Below are positions 26,126-33,724 of a stretch of 64,000 nucleotides of DNA, in pieces. Source of the stretch: Novosphingobium guangzhouense (GTDB lineage: Bacteria > Pseudomonadota > Alphaproteobacteria > Sphingomonadales > Sphingomonadaceae); the NCBI RefSeq assembly GCF_002896965.1, contig NZ_LYMM01000002.1:186001-250000 (forward strand), written 5' to 3'. Position 1 is the first letter of the stretch; every line of letters begins with the position of its first letter. The position numbers and the translations under genes were made by a program. Below the pieces are notes generated by a model. That model was not told the origin of the DNA, made no database searches, and was given only the letters and a program-made list of their open reading frames with translations.

Positions 26126-27169
26126 ATGAAGCACGCACTCATCGCCGGTGGCCTCGGCGTCATTGGCCGCAATCTCGTCAAGCACTTCGCCGGGCTCGAA
26201 GGCTGGCAGACCACTGCGATTTCGCGCCGTACGCCTGATGACGACATGGGCGCGCGGTTCCTCTCGGTGGACCTGCACGATCTTGCCGCCACGAAAGCGG
26301 CGCTGGCCGACCTCGGTGACGTGACGCATCTGTTCTATGCCGCCTATCAGGAACATGCTGATCCGGCCGAGCAGGTTTCGGCCAATCTCGCGATGCTGAC
26401 CAATCTGGTCGAGGCTGCCGAGGCCGCCTGTCCGTCGCTGGAGCGGGTAGTGCTCTACGAGGGCGGCAAGTATTATGGCGCGCACGTCGGCGCCTTCACC
26501 ACCCCCGCGCGGGAAGACGATCCGCGCGTGATGCCGCCGATGTTCTATTACGATCAGGAGGACTGGCTGCGCGCCCGCGCCGAGGGCAAGCGCTGGGACA
26601 TGGTCGTGCTGCGCCCCGACGTGGTGTGCGGCTTCGCGATCGGCAATCCGATGAACCTGTCGATGGTGATCGCGGTCTATGCGGCGATCTCCAAGGAACT
26701 GGGCCTGCCGCTGCGCTTCCCCGGTTCGGTGGGCTGCTATGAGCGGCTGGCGCAAGTGACCGACGCCGCGCAGCTGGCCGCCAGCTCGCAATGGGCGGCC
26801 GAGGCAGCGCCGGGGGGCGAAGCCTACAACGTCACCAATGGCGACATCTTCCGCTGGAAGCACGTGTTCAAACAGGTCGCGCGCTGGTTCGACATGGAAC
26901 TGGCCGATCCGCTAGCGATCAACCTGCAGGCCATGATGGCGGACAAGGGCCCGGTGTGGGATCGCATCGTGGAGCGCCACGGTCTGAGCGCGGTACCGTT
27001 CGAAAAGGTCGCGGCCTGGGGCTTCGGAGACTTCATCTTCAATTGCGATTGGGACGTGATCTGTTCCACAACGAAAATTCGTCAGGCCGGCTTTGCGCCG
27101 GTCGTCGATTCCGAGGCCATGTTCCTCCGCCTCTTCGAAGAATTCCGCGAAAGGAAGATCATCCCTTGA
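26126..27169 (+). CDS. PRISE-like NAD-dependent epimerase/reductase family protein
   Basis: This 347-residue extended SDR begins with the cofactor motif AGGLGVIGRNLVKHF and contains the modified active-site motif YEGGKYYGAHVG and FYYDQEDWL, characteristic of progesterone-5-beta-reductase/iridoid-synthase-like enzymes, which reduce activated C=C bonds. In that family a Tyr and Lys replace the usual YxxxK arrangement. It is co-transcribed with SDR, thioredoxin-like, MFS and aldo/keto reductase genes. Its stop overlaps the TTG start of the MFS gene by three bases. An enone or enal reductase role is plausible; the substrate is unknown. Confidence 0.78.
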   Translation: MKHALIAGGLGVIGRNLVKHFAGLEGWQTTAISRRTPDDDMGARFLSVDLHDLAATKAALADLGDVTHLFYAAYQEHADPAEQVSANLAMLTNLVEAAEAACPSLERVVLYEGGKYYGAHVGAFTTPAREDDPRVMPPMFYYDQEDWLRARAEGKRWDMVVLRPDVVCGFAIGNPMNLSMVIAVYAAISKELGLPLRFPGSVGCYERLAQVTDAAQLAASSQWAAEAAPGGEAYNVTNGDIFRWKHVFKQVARWFDMELADPLAINLQAMMADKGPVWDRIVERHGLSAVPFEKVAAWGFGDFIFNCDWDVICSTTKIRQAGFAPVVDSEAMFLRLFEEFRERKIIP

Positions 27170-28599
27170 CCACCCACACCGGAAGCAAGGCGCTGGCGCT
27201 GCTCGTTGCCGGCACCTTCTTCATGGAGAATCTCGACGCCACCGTCGTCACCCCCGCGGTGCCGGCGATGGCGAAAAGCTTCGCGGCCGCGCCCGTCGAT
27301 CTGTCGGCGGGCGTTTCGGCGTACATGATCGCGTTGGGCGTGTTCATCCCGGTCAGCGGATGGGCGGCGCAGCGTTTTGGCGCACGCCAGATATTCGCCG
27401 CTGCAATCGTGATGTTCACGCTGACCTCGCTGCTGTGCGGGATGGCGCAGGACCTGCCGCAGTTCGTCGCGGCGCGGGTGCTGCAGGGTATCGGCGGCGC
27501 CATGATGGTCCCCGTCGGCCGCCTCGTGGTGCTGCGCGAGACGCCCAAGGAGCGGCTGGTCTCCGCGATCGCGGTGCTGACCTGGCCGGCGCTCGTCGCC
27601 CCGGTTCTCGGCCCGCCGCTGGGCGGGCTGATCGTCGATCATGGCGACTGGCGGTGGATATTCTGGCTCAACCTTCCGCTCGGCGCGATGGCGCTGGCGG
27701 GTGCGCTGCGGCTTGTGCCGCATCTTGAAGCAGAACCGCAGCGGCGCTTCGACTGGACCGGGTTCCTGCTGCTGGGCGGCGCGATCTTCGCGCTGATGCT
27801 GATGGCGGAGGACATGTCGCGCCCCGATGCCTCGCTACCGGTTGCAGCGACCGGAGTCATCGTCGGCCTTGTCCTGCTGGGCCTCGGCGTGCGCCATCTC
27901 AACCGGGCCGAGACGCCGATGCTGCGGCTTTCCGCGCTGGAGACGCAGACGTTCGCGGTGACGATCTGGGGCGGATCGCTGTTCCGCATGGGGGTGAGCG
28001 CGGTGCCGTTTCTGGTGCCGATCATGTTCCAGGTGGGTTTCGGTTATACCTCGTTTCAGGCTGGCGGGATGCTGATGGCGGTGTTCGCCGGAAATCTGAC
28101 GATGAAGCCGTTCACCACCGCCGGCATGCGCCGCTTCGGGATGAAGCCGGTGCTGCTGGTCAACGGCACGCTCAACGCCGCGATGATCGCCGCCTGCGCG
28201 CTGTTCGGCGCCTGGCTGCCGCTGTGGGCGACCTGCGCGATCCTGTTTCTGGGCGGCATGACCCGCTCGATGCAGTTCACCGTGTTCAATACCATCGCCT
28301 TCGCCGATGTCCCCAAGGACCAGATGACCGATGCCAACACGCTGTTCTCGACCGCGTTCCAGCTGGCGATGGGCATGGGCATCACGCTGGGCGCGATCGC
28401 ATGGCGGCTGGGCGAGGTGCTGGGCCATGGCGGCGATCCGGCGGCACCGTTCCGCATCGCCTTCCTGATCGTGGCCGCAGCATCGGCGCTGGGCATAATC
28501 GACAGTCTGAAGCTGGCCCCTGATGCCGGTCGCATTGTCGCCGGCCCGAAAGCTTCCCTGACGAACTCCCCGCAACCCCCCAAAGGAGAACCCAAATGA
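27166..28599 (+). CDS. DHA2-family MFS transporter (EmrB/QacA type)
   Basis: This 477-residue transporter has about fourteen membrane segments and DHA2 motifs such as ENLDATVVTPAVP, RVLQGIGGAMMVPVGR and WRWIFWLNLPLG. DHA2 proteins usually export drugs or organic compounds by proton antiport. The start is a TTG at 27166 (MTTHTGSKAL), overlapping the stop of the preceding gene (TTGA) behind AAGGAAG, so translation is coupled. Its own end overlaps the aldo/keto reductase ATG. It could export a toxic pathway intermediate or move the substrate of the operon. Confidence 0.85.
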   Translation: MTTHTGSKALALLVAGTFFMENLDATVVTPAVPAMAKSFAAAPVDLSAGVSAYMIALGVFIPVSGWAAQRFGARQIFAAAIVMFTLTSLLCGMAQDLPQFVAARVLQGIGGAMMVPVGRLVVLRETPKERLVSAIAVLTWPALVAPVLGPPLGGLIVDHGDWRWIFWLNLPLGAMALAGALRLVPHLEAEPQRRFDWTGFLLLGGAIFALMLMAEDMSRPDASLPVAATGVIVGLVLLGLGVRHLNRAETPMLRLSALETQTFAVTIWGGSLFRMGVSAVPFLVPIMFQVGFGYTSFQAGGMLMAVFAGNLTMKPFTTAGMRRFGMKPVLLVNGTLNAAMIAACALFGAWLPLWATCAILFLGGMTRSMQFTVFNTIAFADVPKDQMTDANTLFSTAFQLAMGMGITLGAIAWRLGEVLGHGGDPAAPFRIAFLIVAAASALGIIDSLKLAPDAGRIVAGPKASLTNSPQPPKGEPK

Positions 28600-29552
28600 A
28601 CAAGCGCGCACTCGGCAGGACCGGTCTCGATATTGCGCCGCTCGTGCTCGGCGGCAACGTGTTCGGCTGGACTGCCGACGAACAGGCGAGCTTCGCCGTG
28701 CTCGATGCCTTCGTCGATCACGGTTTCGATACGATCGACACCGCCGATTGCTATTCCGCATGGGCGCAAGGCAATTCCGGCGGCGAATCCGAGGCGATGA
28801 TCGGGGCCTGGGTCAAGGCACGACCGGGGATGCGCGACCGGGTGAAGATTTGCACGAAGGTCGGTTCGGTCACCGGCGGCCCGCATCCCGGCGGGCTGAG
28901 CGAGACTTATATCCACGAAGCGGTGGAACGCTCGCTGGAGCGGCTGGGGATCGGGACGATCGACCTCTACTTCGCGCACTGGCCCGATCCGGCGGGCACG
29001 ACTTATGCCGAGACGCTGGGCGCCTTCGCGAAGCTGATCGACGCCGGCAAGGTCAAGGCGATCGGCGTGTCCAACGTCGATGCGGGCCAGTTGGCCGCGT
29101 CGCTGGAGGCGGCCGAAGCAGCCGGGCTTCCGGCGTACCAGGTGCTGCAGCCCGAATACAACCTCTACGACCGCGCGCAGTTCGAAGGGCCGCTTCAGAC
29201 GCTGTGCCGCGAACGGGGCATCGGCGTCGTCACCTACTACAGCCTCGCTTCGGGCTTCCTTTCGGGCAAGTACCGTTCGGAGCGGGATTTCGGGCAGTCC
29301 GCGCGCGGCGGAGATGTCGGCCGTTATCTCGATGCGCGCGGCAAAGCGATCCTCGCGGCGCTGGACGGGGTGGCGGACAAGCATGGCGCGGCACCGGCTG
29401 AAGTGGCTCTGGCATGGCTGCTGGCGAAACCCGACGTCACCGCACCGATTGCCAGTGCGACCAAAGTCGCGCACGTTGAAAGTTTTGCGCGTGCGGCGGC
29501 GCTTTCGCTCGGCATCGACGATATGGAGCTGCTGGACGCTGCAGGCGCCTGA
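28596..29552 (+). CDS. Aldo/keto reductase
   Basis: This 318-residue NADPH-dependent aldo/keto reductase has the full catalytic tetrad: Asp48 and Tyr53 (DTADCYSAW), Lys88 (ICTKVG) and His128 (FAHWPDP). C-terminal cofactor-binding motifs GVVTYYSLASGFL and APIASATKVAHVES are also present. It belongs to the YajO/IolS-like subgroup, members of which reduce sugars and keto compounds. The ATG overlaps the MFS stop (ATGA) behind AAAGGAGAA. It ends the operon, and a long inverted repeat follows 16 bases after the stop. Confidence 0.9.
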   Translation: MNKRALGRTGLDIAPLVLGGNVFGWTADEQASFAVLDAFVDHGFDTIDTADCYSAWAQGNSGGESEAMIGAWVKARPGMRDRVKICTKVGSVTGGPHPGGLSETYIHEAVERSLERLGIGTIDLYFAHWPDPAGTTYAETLGAFAKLIDAGKVKAIGVSNVDAGQLAASLEAAEAAGLPAYQVLQPEYNLYDRAQFEGPLQTLCRERGIGVVTYYSLASGFLSGKYRSERDFGQSARGGDVGRYLDARGKAILAALDGVADKHGAAPAEVALAWLLAKPDVTAPIASATKVAHVESFARAAALSLGIDDMELLDAAGA

Positions 29553-29567
29553 CGATGATCGCTTCCT

Positions 29568-29615
29568 CGCCGACGGAAAAGTCGTGGCTACTCGGCCGCA
29601 ACTTTTCCGTCGGCG
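29568..29615. repeat. 15-bp perfect inverted repeat after the aldo/keto reductase gene
   Basis: CGCCGACGGAAAAGT (29568-29582) is followed after 18 bases by its exact complement (29601-29615). It could end the reductase operon although no T-tract follows. The remaining stretch to 29861 contains a smaller dyad, GGGAA-TTTGT-TTCCC (29658-29672), and no gene I can support; it must carry the promoter for the MFS gene at 29862. Confidence 0.65.
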
Positions 29616-29861
29616 CGCGGTATGTCGCTTTTCCCGTAACGATTATCCCGGATATAGGGAATTTGTTTCCCGGCATTTCGGCTACCAAGCGCCGAGAACC
29701 TTTATATCATGGCGGCATGATAAGCGACGGCAGTGAGTTGTCGCGACAGGGATGATCGGCTTCGTTCGCCGCCTGGGTGCCATTGGCGCTATGCGCCGCC
29801 GCGTGAAGGGCCATGACGACTTCCAGCTCCGGTCTTCTCTTGGTGAGAGGTTTGGTCGGAT

Positions 29862-31280
29862 ATGCAGGTCGCTACTTCCATGGAATTTGCCGGTTCGGAT
29901 TTGCCGCGCCGAGCAGCCCCTAGGCAGTTTTTGCTTGTCGTGGCGGTCGCCTCGCTTGGTGGCACGCTGTTCGGCTACGACACTGGCGTTATCGCCGGTG
30001 CGCTTCTGTTCATCCGCGATCAGTTCGCGCTTTCGGAATTCATGCAGGGCGCGGTCGTCGGTATCGCCCTGTTCGGCGCGCTTGTCGGCGTGGCGATCAG
30101 CGGCACTCTGTCGGACCGATACGGCCGTCGCCTGCCGATCGCACTGTGCGCGCTGTTCTTCATCCTAGGCTCGCTGGCCTGTGCCTTCGCGCCAGACGTT
30201 GTGATGCTGATGATCGGCCGCGGACTCATCGGCGTCGGGATCGGCATCGCCAACTCGGTCACGCCCATCTATCTGGCCGAGATTTCGCCACCCGACCGGC
30301 GCGGCATGATCATTTCGCTCAACTCGGTCTGCATCGTCGCCGGGCAGTTGGCCTCATTCCTGCTCGATTACTGGATGATCGACTGGAACCACAATTGGCG
30401 CTGGATGCTAGGCTTCGGTGTGCTGCCTGGCGTGCTGCTGATCATGGGTATTGCCCTGCTGCCTCAGAGCCCCCGCTGGCTGGCGGCAAAGGGCCGGCTG
30501 AAGGACGCCGAAGTCGTTCTGCGCCGGATGCGTAACCCGGAAGGGGTTGCGGCGGAAGTCGAGCTTCTTGCTCGCGATGCGGCTCAGGAATCGCAGGCAT
30601 CGCTGACCGACAACCACAAGCCTATGGCTGCGGAAATGTCGTGGAAGACAATGTTCAAGCCGCGCTATCGCCGGGTGCTTCTGGTCGGTCTGCTGCTGTC
30701 GTTCTACCAGATGGCGACCGGCATCAACGCCATTCTCTACTATGCGCCAATCATTTTCGAAAAGGCGGGCGCGAACACGCCTGCGCTCGCCCTTCTGGCG
30801 ACCTCGGCGCTGGGTCTGGTCAATACCATCTTCACGCTGGTCGCCATGCAACTCGTCGATCGCGTGGGCCGCCGGGCGCTGTTGCTGGCCGGGCTGGGCG
30901 GCGTGATCGCGACGCTGGCAATTCTGACGGGCGGCATTCTTCTTGGCCTCAGCTCGATCTGGTTCGCGACGCTGTGCCTGTGCGGTTTCATAGCCTGCTT
31001 CGCGCTGAGCCTGGGGACCGTCTATTACGTCGTCGTCGGCGAGATGTTCCCGCAGGAAATCCGTAGCCATGCCATGGGCCTGTCCACCGGCATGGTCTGC
31101 GTGACCAACCTGTTAGTCACGATCGCTTTCCCGGTGGCCAACGCCGCGTGGGGCAATGCGGGATCATTCGCCTTCTTCGCGGTGATCGCGGCGACTGCCT
31201 TTCTCTTCATCCTGCGCGCGCTGCCCGAAACGAAGGGGCGTGACTTGGGCGAGATGCGCACGCTCTTCGGCATCCATTGA
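29862..31280 (+). CDS. MFS sugar porter (XylE/IolT-like), paralogue
   Basis: This 472-residue sugar porter has twelve membrane segments and motifs GYDTGVIAGALLFI, PQSPRWLAAKGRL and PETKGRDLGEM. It is clearly related to the porter at 22130-23527, sharing GYDTG(I/V)IAGALLFIR, IYLAEISPP and MATGINA(I/V)LYYAP-type segments. It is followed 12 bases later by a TIM-barrel isomerase-like gene, so the pair probably imports and converts a cyclitol or sugar. The start at 29862 is weakly supported; an ATG at 29880 is also possible. Confidence 0.88.
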   Translation: MQVATSMEFAGSDLPRRAAPRQFLLVVAVASLGGTLFGYDTGVIAGALLFIRDQFALSEFMQGAVVGIALFGALVGVAISGTLSDRYGRRLPIALCALFFILGSLACAFAPDVVMLMIGRGLIGVGIGIANSVTPIYLAEISPPDRRGMIISLNSVCIVAGQLASFLLDYWMIDWNHNWRWMLGFGVLPGVLLIMGIALLPQSPRWLAAKGRLKDAEVVLRRMRNPEGVAAEVELLARDAAQESQASLTDNHKPMAAEMSWKTMFKPRYRRVLLVGLLLSFYQMATGINAILYYAPIIFEKAGANTPALALLATSALGLVNTIFTLVAMQLVDRVGRRALLLAGLGGVIATLAILTGGILLGLSSIWFATLCLCGFIACFALSLGTVYYVVVGEMFPQEIRSHAMGLSTGMVCVTNLLVTIAFPVANAAWGNAGSFAFFAVIAATAFLFILRALPETKGRDLGEMRTLFGIH

Positions 31281-31292
31281 TCAGGGACCGTC

Positions 31293-32210
31293 ATGACACT
31301 TTCCGCCACTACCGAGCAGGCAGCGATCGCACTGCGCTCCGACGTCACGTTCTCCATGCCCTGGGCAATGGTGCAGCATTTGCCCTTCCGGGAGCAGGTG
31401 CGTGCGGTGGTCCTGGCAGGCTTCCAGGAGATGTCGCTCAGCCCGATCGACATCATCAGGTCGATCTGCGCGGGCGTCTCGCTGCACGAGATGAAGACGG
31501 TGCTGGACGGCGAAGGCATCGTCGTCGGCCGCGTCGATCCGCTGACCGCTTGGGTGCCGAACTGGAAGGCGCACAACTTCGATTTCGATTTCAGCTTCAC
31601 CACCGCAACCGACCCACAGGCGATCTTCGACGTTGCCGATCATTTCGGTGCGAAGCACGTCAGCCTCAACGCGATGTGGCATCCGGACACCTATACGCAG
31701 GCGGAACTGGTCGAGCATTATGCGACGATCTGCCGGCGTGCCGCTCCCCACGGGCTAACCTGTGACATCGAGCCGATCCCGATGTGGGGAATTCCGCGGC
31801 TGGAGGATGCGCTGAAGATAATTGAGCTCTCCGGCGTGACCAACAGCGGCATCGTGCTCGACACGACGCATTTCTTCCGGGGAGAGACCCCGCTGGACAT
31901 TCTGGCGTCGATGCCGGGTGATCTGGTCACCACGGTTCAGATCTGCGACGGCTACATGCCGGCCACGGCCAGCCTTGAGGATGAATGCTTTCACCGCCTC
32001 TGGCCGGGTGAAGGCGGTTTCCAGCTGAACGCGATGATCGACTTGCTTGACGATATCGGTGGGTTGAAGGCGGTAGGCCCAGAAATATTCGCACCCACTT
32101 ATGCGCTTGAGAGAACCCCTGCTGAGGACATTGCTATCATGGCTAGGGAGAGCATGTTGCGCTTTCCGAAGTTGACGGCCATCGGGTACTCGCCGCCGGG
32201 TAACTATTGA
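31293..32210 (+). CDS. Sugar phosphate isomerase/epimerase-like TIM-barrel protein
   Basis: This 305-residue protein is a second xylose-isomerase-like TIM barrel. Metal-site candidates are in LTCDIEPIPM, GIVLDTTHFFRG and VTTVQICDGY. It differs clearly from the protein at 1728 and is about the same length. It lies 12 bases after the sugar porter and they are probably co-transcribed. Family members isomerise, epimerise or dehydrate sugars and inososes, or lyse glycosides. No particular reaction can be chosen from the sequence. It is the last catabolic gene before the repeat array and the core genes. Confidence 0.72.
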   Translation: MTLSATTEQAAIALRSDVTFSMPWAMVQHLPFREQVRAVVLAGFQEMSLSPIDIIRSICAGVSLHEMKTVLDGEGIVVGRVDPLTAWVPNWKAHNFDFDFSFTTATDPQAIFDVADHFGAKHVSLNAMWHPDTYTQAELVEHYATICRRAAPHGLTCDIEPIPMWGIPRLEDALKIIELSGVTNSGIVLDTTHFFRGETPLDILASMPGDLVTTVQICDGYMPATASLEDECFHRLWPGEGGFQLNAMIDLLDDIGGLKAVGPEIFAPTYALERTPAEDIAIMARESMLRFPKLTAIGYSPPGNY

Positions 32211-32349
32211 TATTGCATGGAAGGTTTCGGGATCAGCACCCGATGACCTGAGTGACTGATTTGGGCGCAAATCCGCCAGTCGCTTTCCTACACATGGCGC
32301 GTTCCGGTACATTGCGTTTCATGTCCAGCGACTCTCGCATCCGCCACGC

Positions 32350-32477
32350 AAGGTTACACCTCAAGGTGACACATCGGCCTTGCAAGGTGACACCTGTAAC
32401 CTTGCAGGTGTCACCTTGGCGGGCAAATGTGTCACCTTGCGCTCATAAGGTGACACTTTCCGGCCCCAAGGTGACAC
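32350..32477. repeat. AAGGTGACAC repeat array with 21-bp pairing
   Basis: Six exact copies of AAGGTGACAC lie here, forward at 32363, 32384, 32447 and 32468 and reverse at 32408 and 32429. Degenerate copies lie at 32350 (forward) and 32394 (reverse). Exact copies fall into three same-orientation pairs, each spaced exactly 21 bp: forward, reverse, forward. Two helical turns between sites suggests cooperative binding of a protein on one DNA face. The stretch 32211-32594 otherwise contains no gene I can support, only frames produced by the repeats themselves. Confidence 0.8.
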
Positions 32478-32490
32478 CTTTTCCCTCTGG

Positions 32491-32511
32491 ACCGTGTAAA
32501 CCGTGTAAACC
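32491..32511. repeat. Short tandem repeat
   Basis: ACCGTGTAA is present twice in tandem followed by ACC, directly after the AAGGTGACAC array. It may be part of the same control region. Confidence 0.5.
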
Positions 32512-32594
32512 TGCCTCTCGCAGCCGCCCGGTGCCGTGCGAAGCGGCTGGTCGAAATCTTCCGGCGCGCTATCATGGCGGGTGGGAGAAAAGAT

Positions 32595-33110
32595 ATGTCC
32601 GAAAGGCTCGTGCGTCATCTGGCGCAATATGCGGCGTATCATCGGGACCGGCGCAATGTGATGACGCACATGGTCGGGATTCCGATGATCGTGCTGGCGG
32701 TGGAGGTGCTGCTGGCGCGCCCTCGGGTGGAGATCGCAGGGATCGGCCTGGCGGCGGTGGACTTCGCGATCGTGGCGGTGTGCTGCTTTTACTTCACGCT
32801 GGATCGCAAGCTGGCCTGCGGCATGGCCGTGGTGCTGGCGGTGGGCAAGGTGATCGGCGGCAAGCTGGCGCAGCAGGATGCCGCCGTCTGGCTGGGCTGG
32901 GGGCTGGGGCTGTTCGTGGTCGGCTGGGTGTTCCAGCTGCTTGGCCACAAGTGGGAAGGGCGCAAGCCCGCCTTCCTCGATGACGTGCGCGGCCTGCTGA
33001 TCGGCCCGCTGTTCGTGCTTGCCGAAGCGGTGTTCCACTTCGGCAAGCGGCTGGAACTGCGCGGGGCGATCGAAAGGCGGCTTGAACCGGGGCCGGCTCA
33101 GGCCGACTGA
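32595..33110 (+). CDS. Mpo1-like (DUF962/YGL010w) membrane protein
   Basis: This 171-residue protein belongs to the Mpo1/DUF962 family, whose yeast member is an Fe-dependent 2-hydroxy fatty acid alpha-dioxygenase. The N-terminal AYHRDRRNVMTHMVGIPMI carries the conserved H-x(n)-N-x-x-x-H pattern and a second family motif is FQLLGHKWEGRKPAF. About four hydrophobic segments span the inner membrane. The ATG at 32595 (MSERLVRHLAQY) is chosen because GGGAGAAAAG lies upstream; an ATG at 32574 is also in frame. It converges with cmk and overlaps its end by 13 bases. Confidence 0.8.
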   Translation: MSERLVRHLAQYAAYHRDRRNVMTHMVGIPMIVLAVEVLLARPRVEIAGIGLAAVDFAIVAVCCFYFTLDRKLACGMAVVLAVGKVIGGKLAQQDAAVWLGWGLGLFVVGWVFQLLGHKWEGRKPAFLDDVRGLLIGPLFVLAEAVFHFGKRLELRGAIERRLEPGPAQAD

Positions 33111-33724
33111 GTCAGCGCATCGACCGCGGCGATGGCGGCGGCGATGGCTTCTTCGCGGCGCAGGGTGGACGTGTCGATCACCACGGCATGCTCTGCGGCG
33201 CGAAGCGGGGCGTCCTTGCGGCTCCGGTCGCGTTCGTCACGGGCGGCGAGGTCGGCGGCGATGTCCTCCAGCGAAACGTCGCGGCCATGGGCCTGCATTT
33301 CGAGGAAGCGGCGCTGCGCCCGCGCCTCGACCGAGGCGACGACGAAGAGCTTGGCGGCCGCCTCCGGCGCGATGACGGTGCCGATGTCACGCCCGTCGAG
33401 CACCGCGCCGCCGGGCTGGGTGGCGAAGTTGCGCTGGCGTTCGAACAGGGCCTGGCGCACCGTCGGGTGGATCGAAACGCGGCTGGCAAGGCCGCCCGTG
33501 GCTTCGGAGCGCAGTTCGGGATCGCTCAGCAGTTCGGGCGCGAACGTGCAGGCCGTAAGCGCATCGACCGGATCGTCGGGGTTTCCGCCGCTCAGCAGGC
33601 ACTGGCGCCCTACCGCGCGATAGAGCAGCCCGGTATCGAGGTGCGGCAGATGGAAATGCGCGGCAAGCGCCTTCGCAATGGTGCCCTTGCCCGATGCGGT
33701 CGGCCCGTCGACGGCGATTATCAT
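33098..33724 (-). CDS. cmk: Cytidylate kinase
   Basis: This 208-residue enzyme phosphorylates CMP and dCMP with ATP. The P-loop [17 protein letters not shown] is at residues 4-20, and the CMP-kinase motifs [12 protein letters not shown] and [11 protein letters not shown] follow. Its start overlaps the aroA stop by four bases, the usual aroA-cmk coupling. In most alphaproteobacteria rpsA would be the next gene; here the next gene downstream is a convergent Mpo1-like gene. Confidence 0.96.
   Translation of the reverse strand: MIIAVDGPTASGKGTIAKALAAHFHLPHLDTGLLYRAVGRQCLLSGGNPDDPVDALTACTFAPELLSDPELRSEATGGLASRVSIHPTVRQALFERQRNFATQPGGAVLDGRDIGTVIAPEAAAKLFVVASVEARAQRRFLEMQAHGRDVSLEDIAADLAARDERDRSRKDAPLRAAEHAVVIDTSTLRREEAIAAAIAAVDALTQSA

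Larger units (their letters stand above)
216..32594. other. Catabolic gene block interrupting the rpsA-cmk neighbourhood
   Basis: This block carries catabolic enzymes, transporters and LysR/IclR regulators and separates rpsA (minus, 215 to 1) from cmk and aroA (minus, 33724 and 35058). The order aroA-cmk-rpsA is widely conserved in alphaproteobacteria, so the block is read as an insertion or rearrangement product. No integrase, transposase or flanking direct repeat is visible, and base composition looks like the host. The right boundary is placed before the Mpo1-like gene, but could equally be at the end of cmk (33097). The insertion is inferred from synteny, not seen directly. Confidence 0.5.

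Noticed and set aside
32350..32477. CRISPR-like array
   Set aside because: Units are only 10 bases long, occur in both orientations and have variable spacing apart from the 21-bp pairs. No cas genes are near.
32252..32983. Long plus-strand frame and its minus-strand counterpart across the repeat region
   Set aside because: The proteins consist of KVTP/VSP repeats made by the DNA repeat, and they lack a ribosome-binding site and overlap the better-supported Mpo1-like gene.
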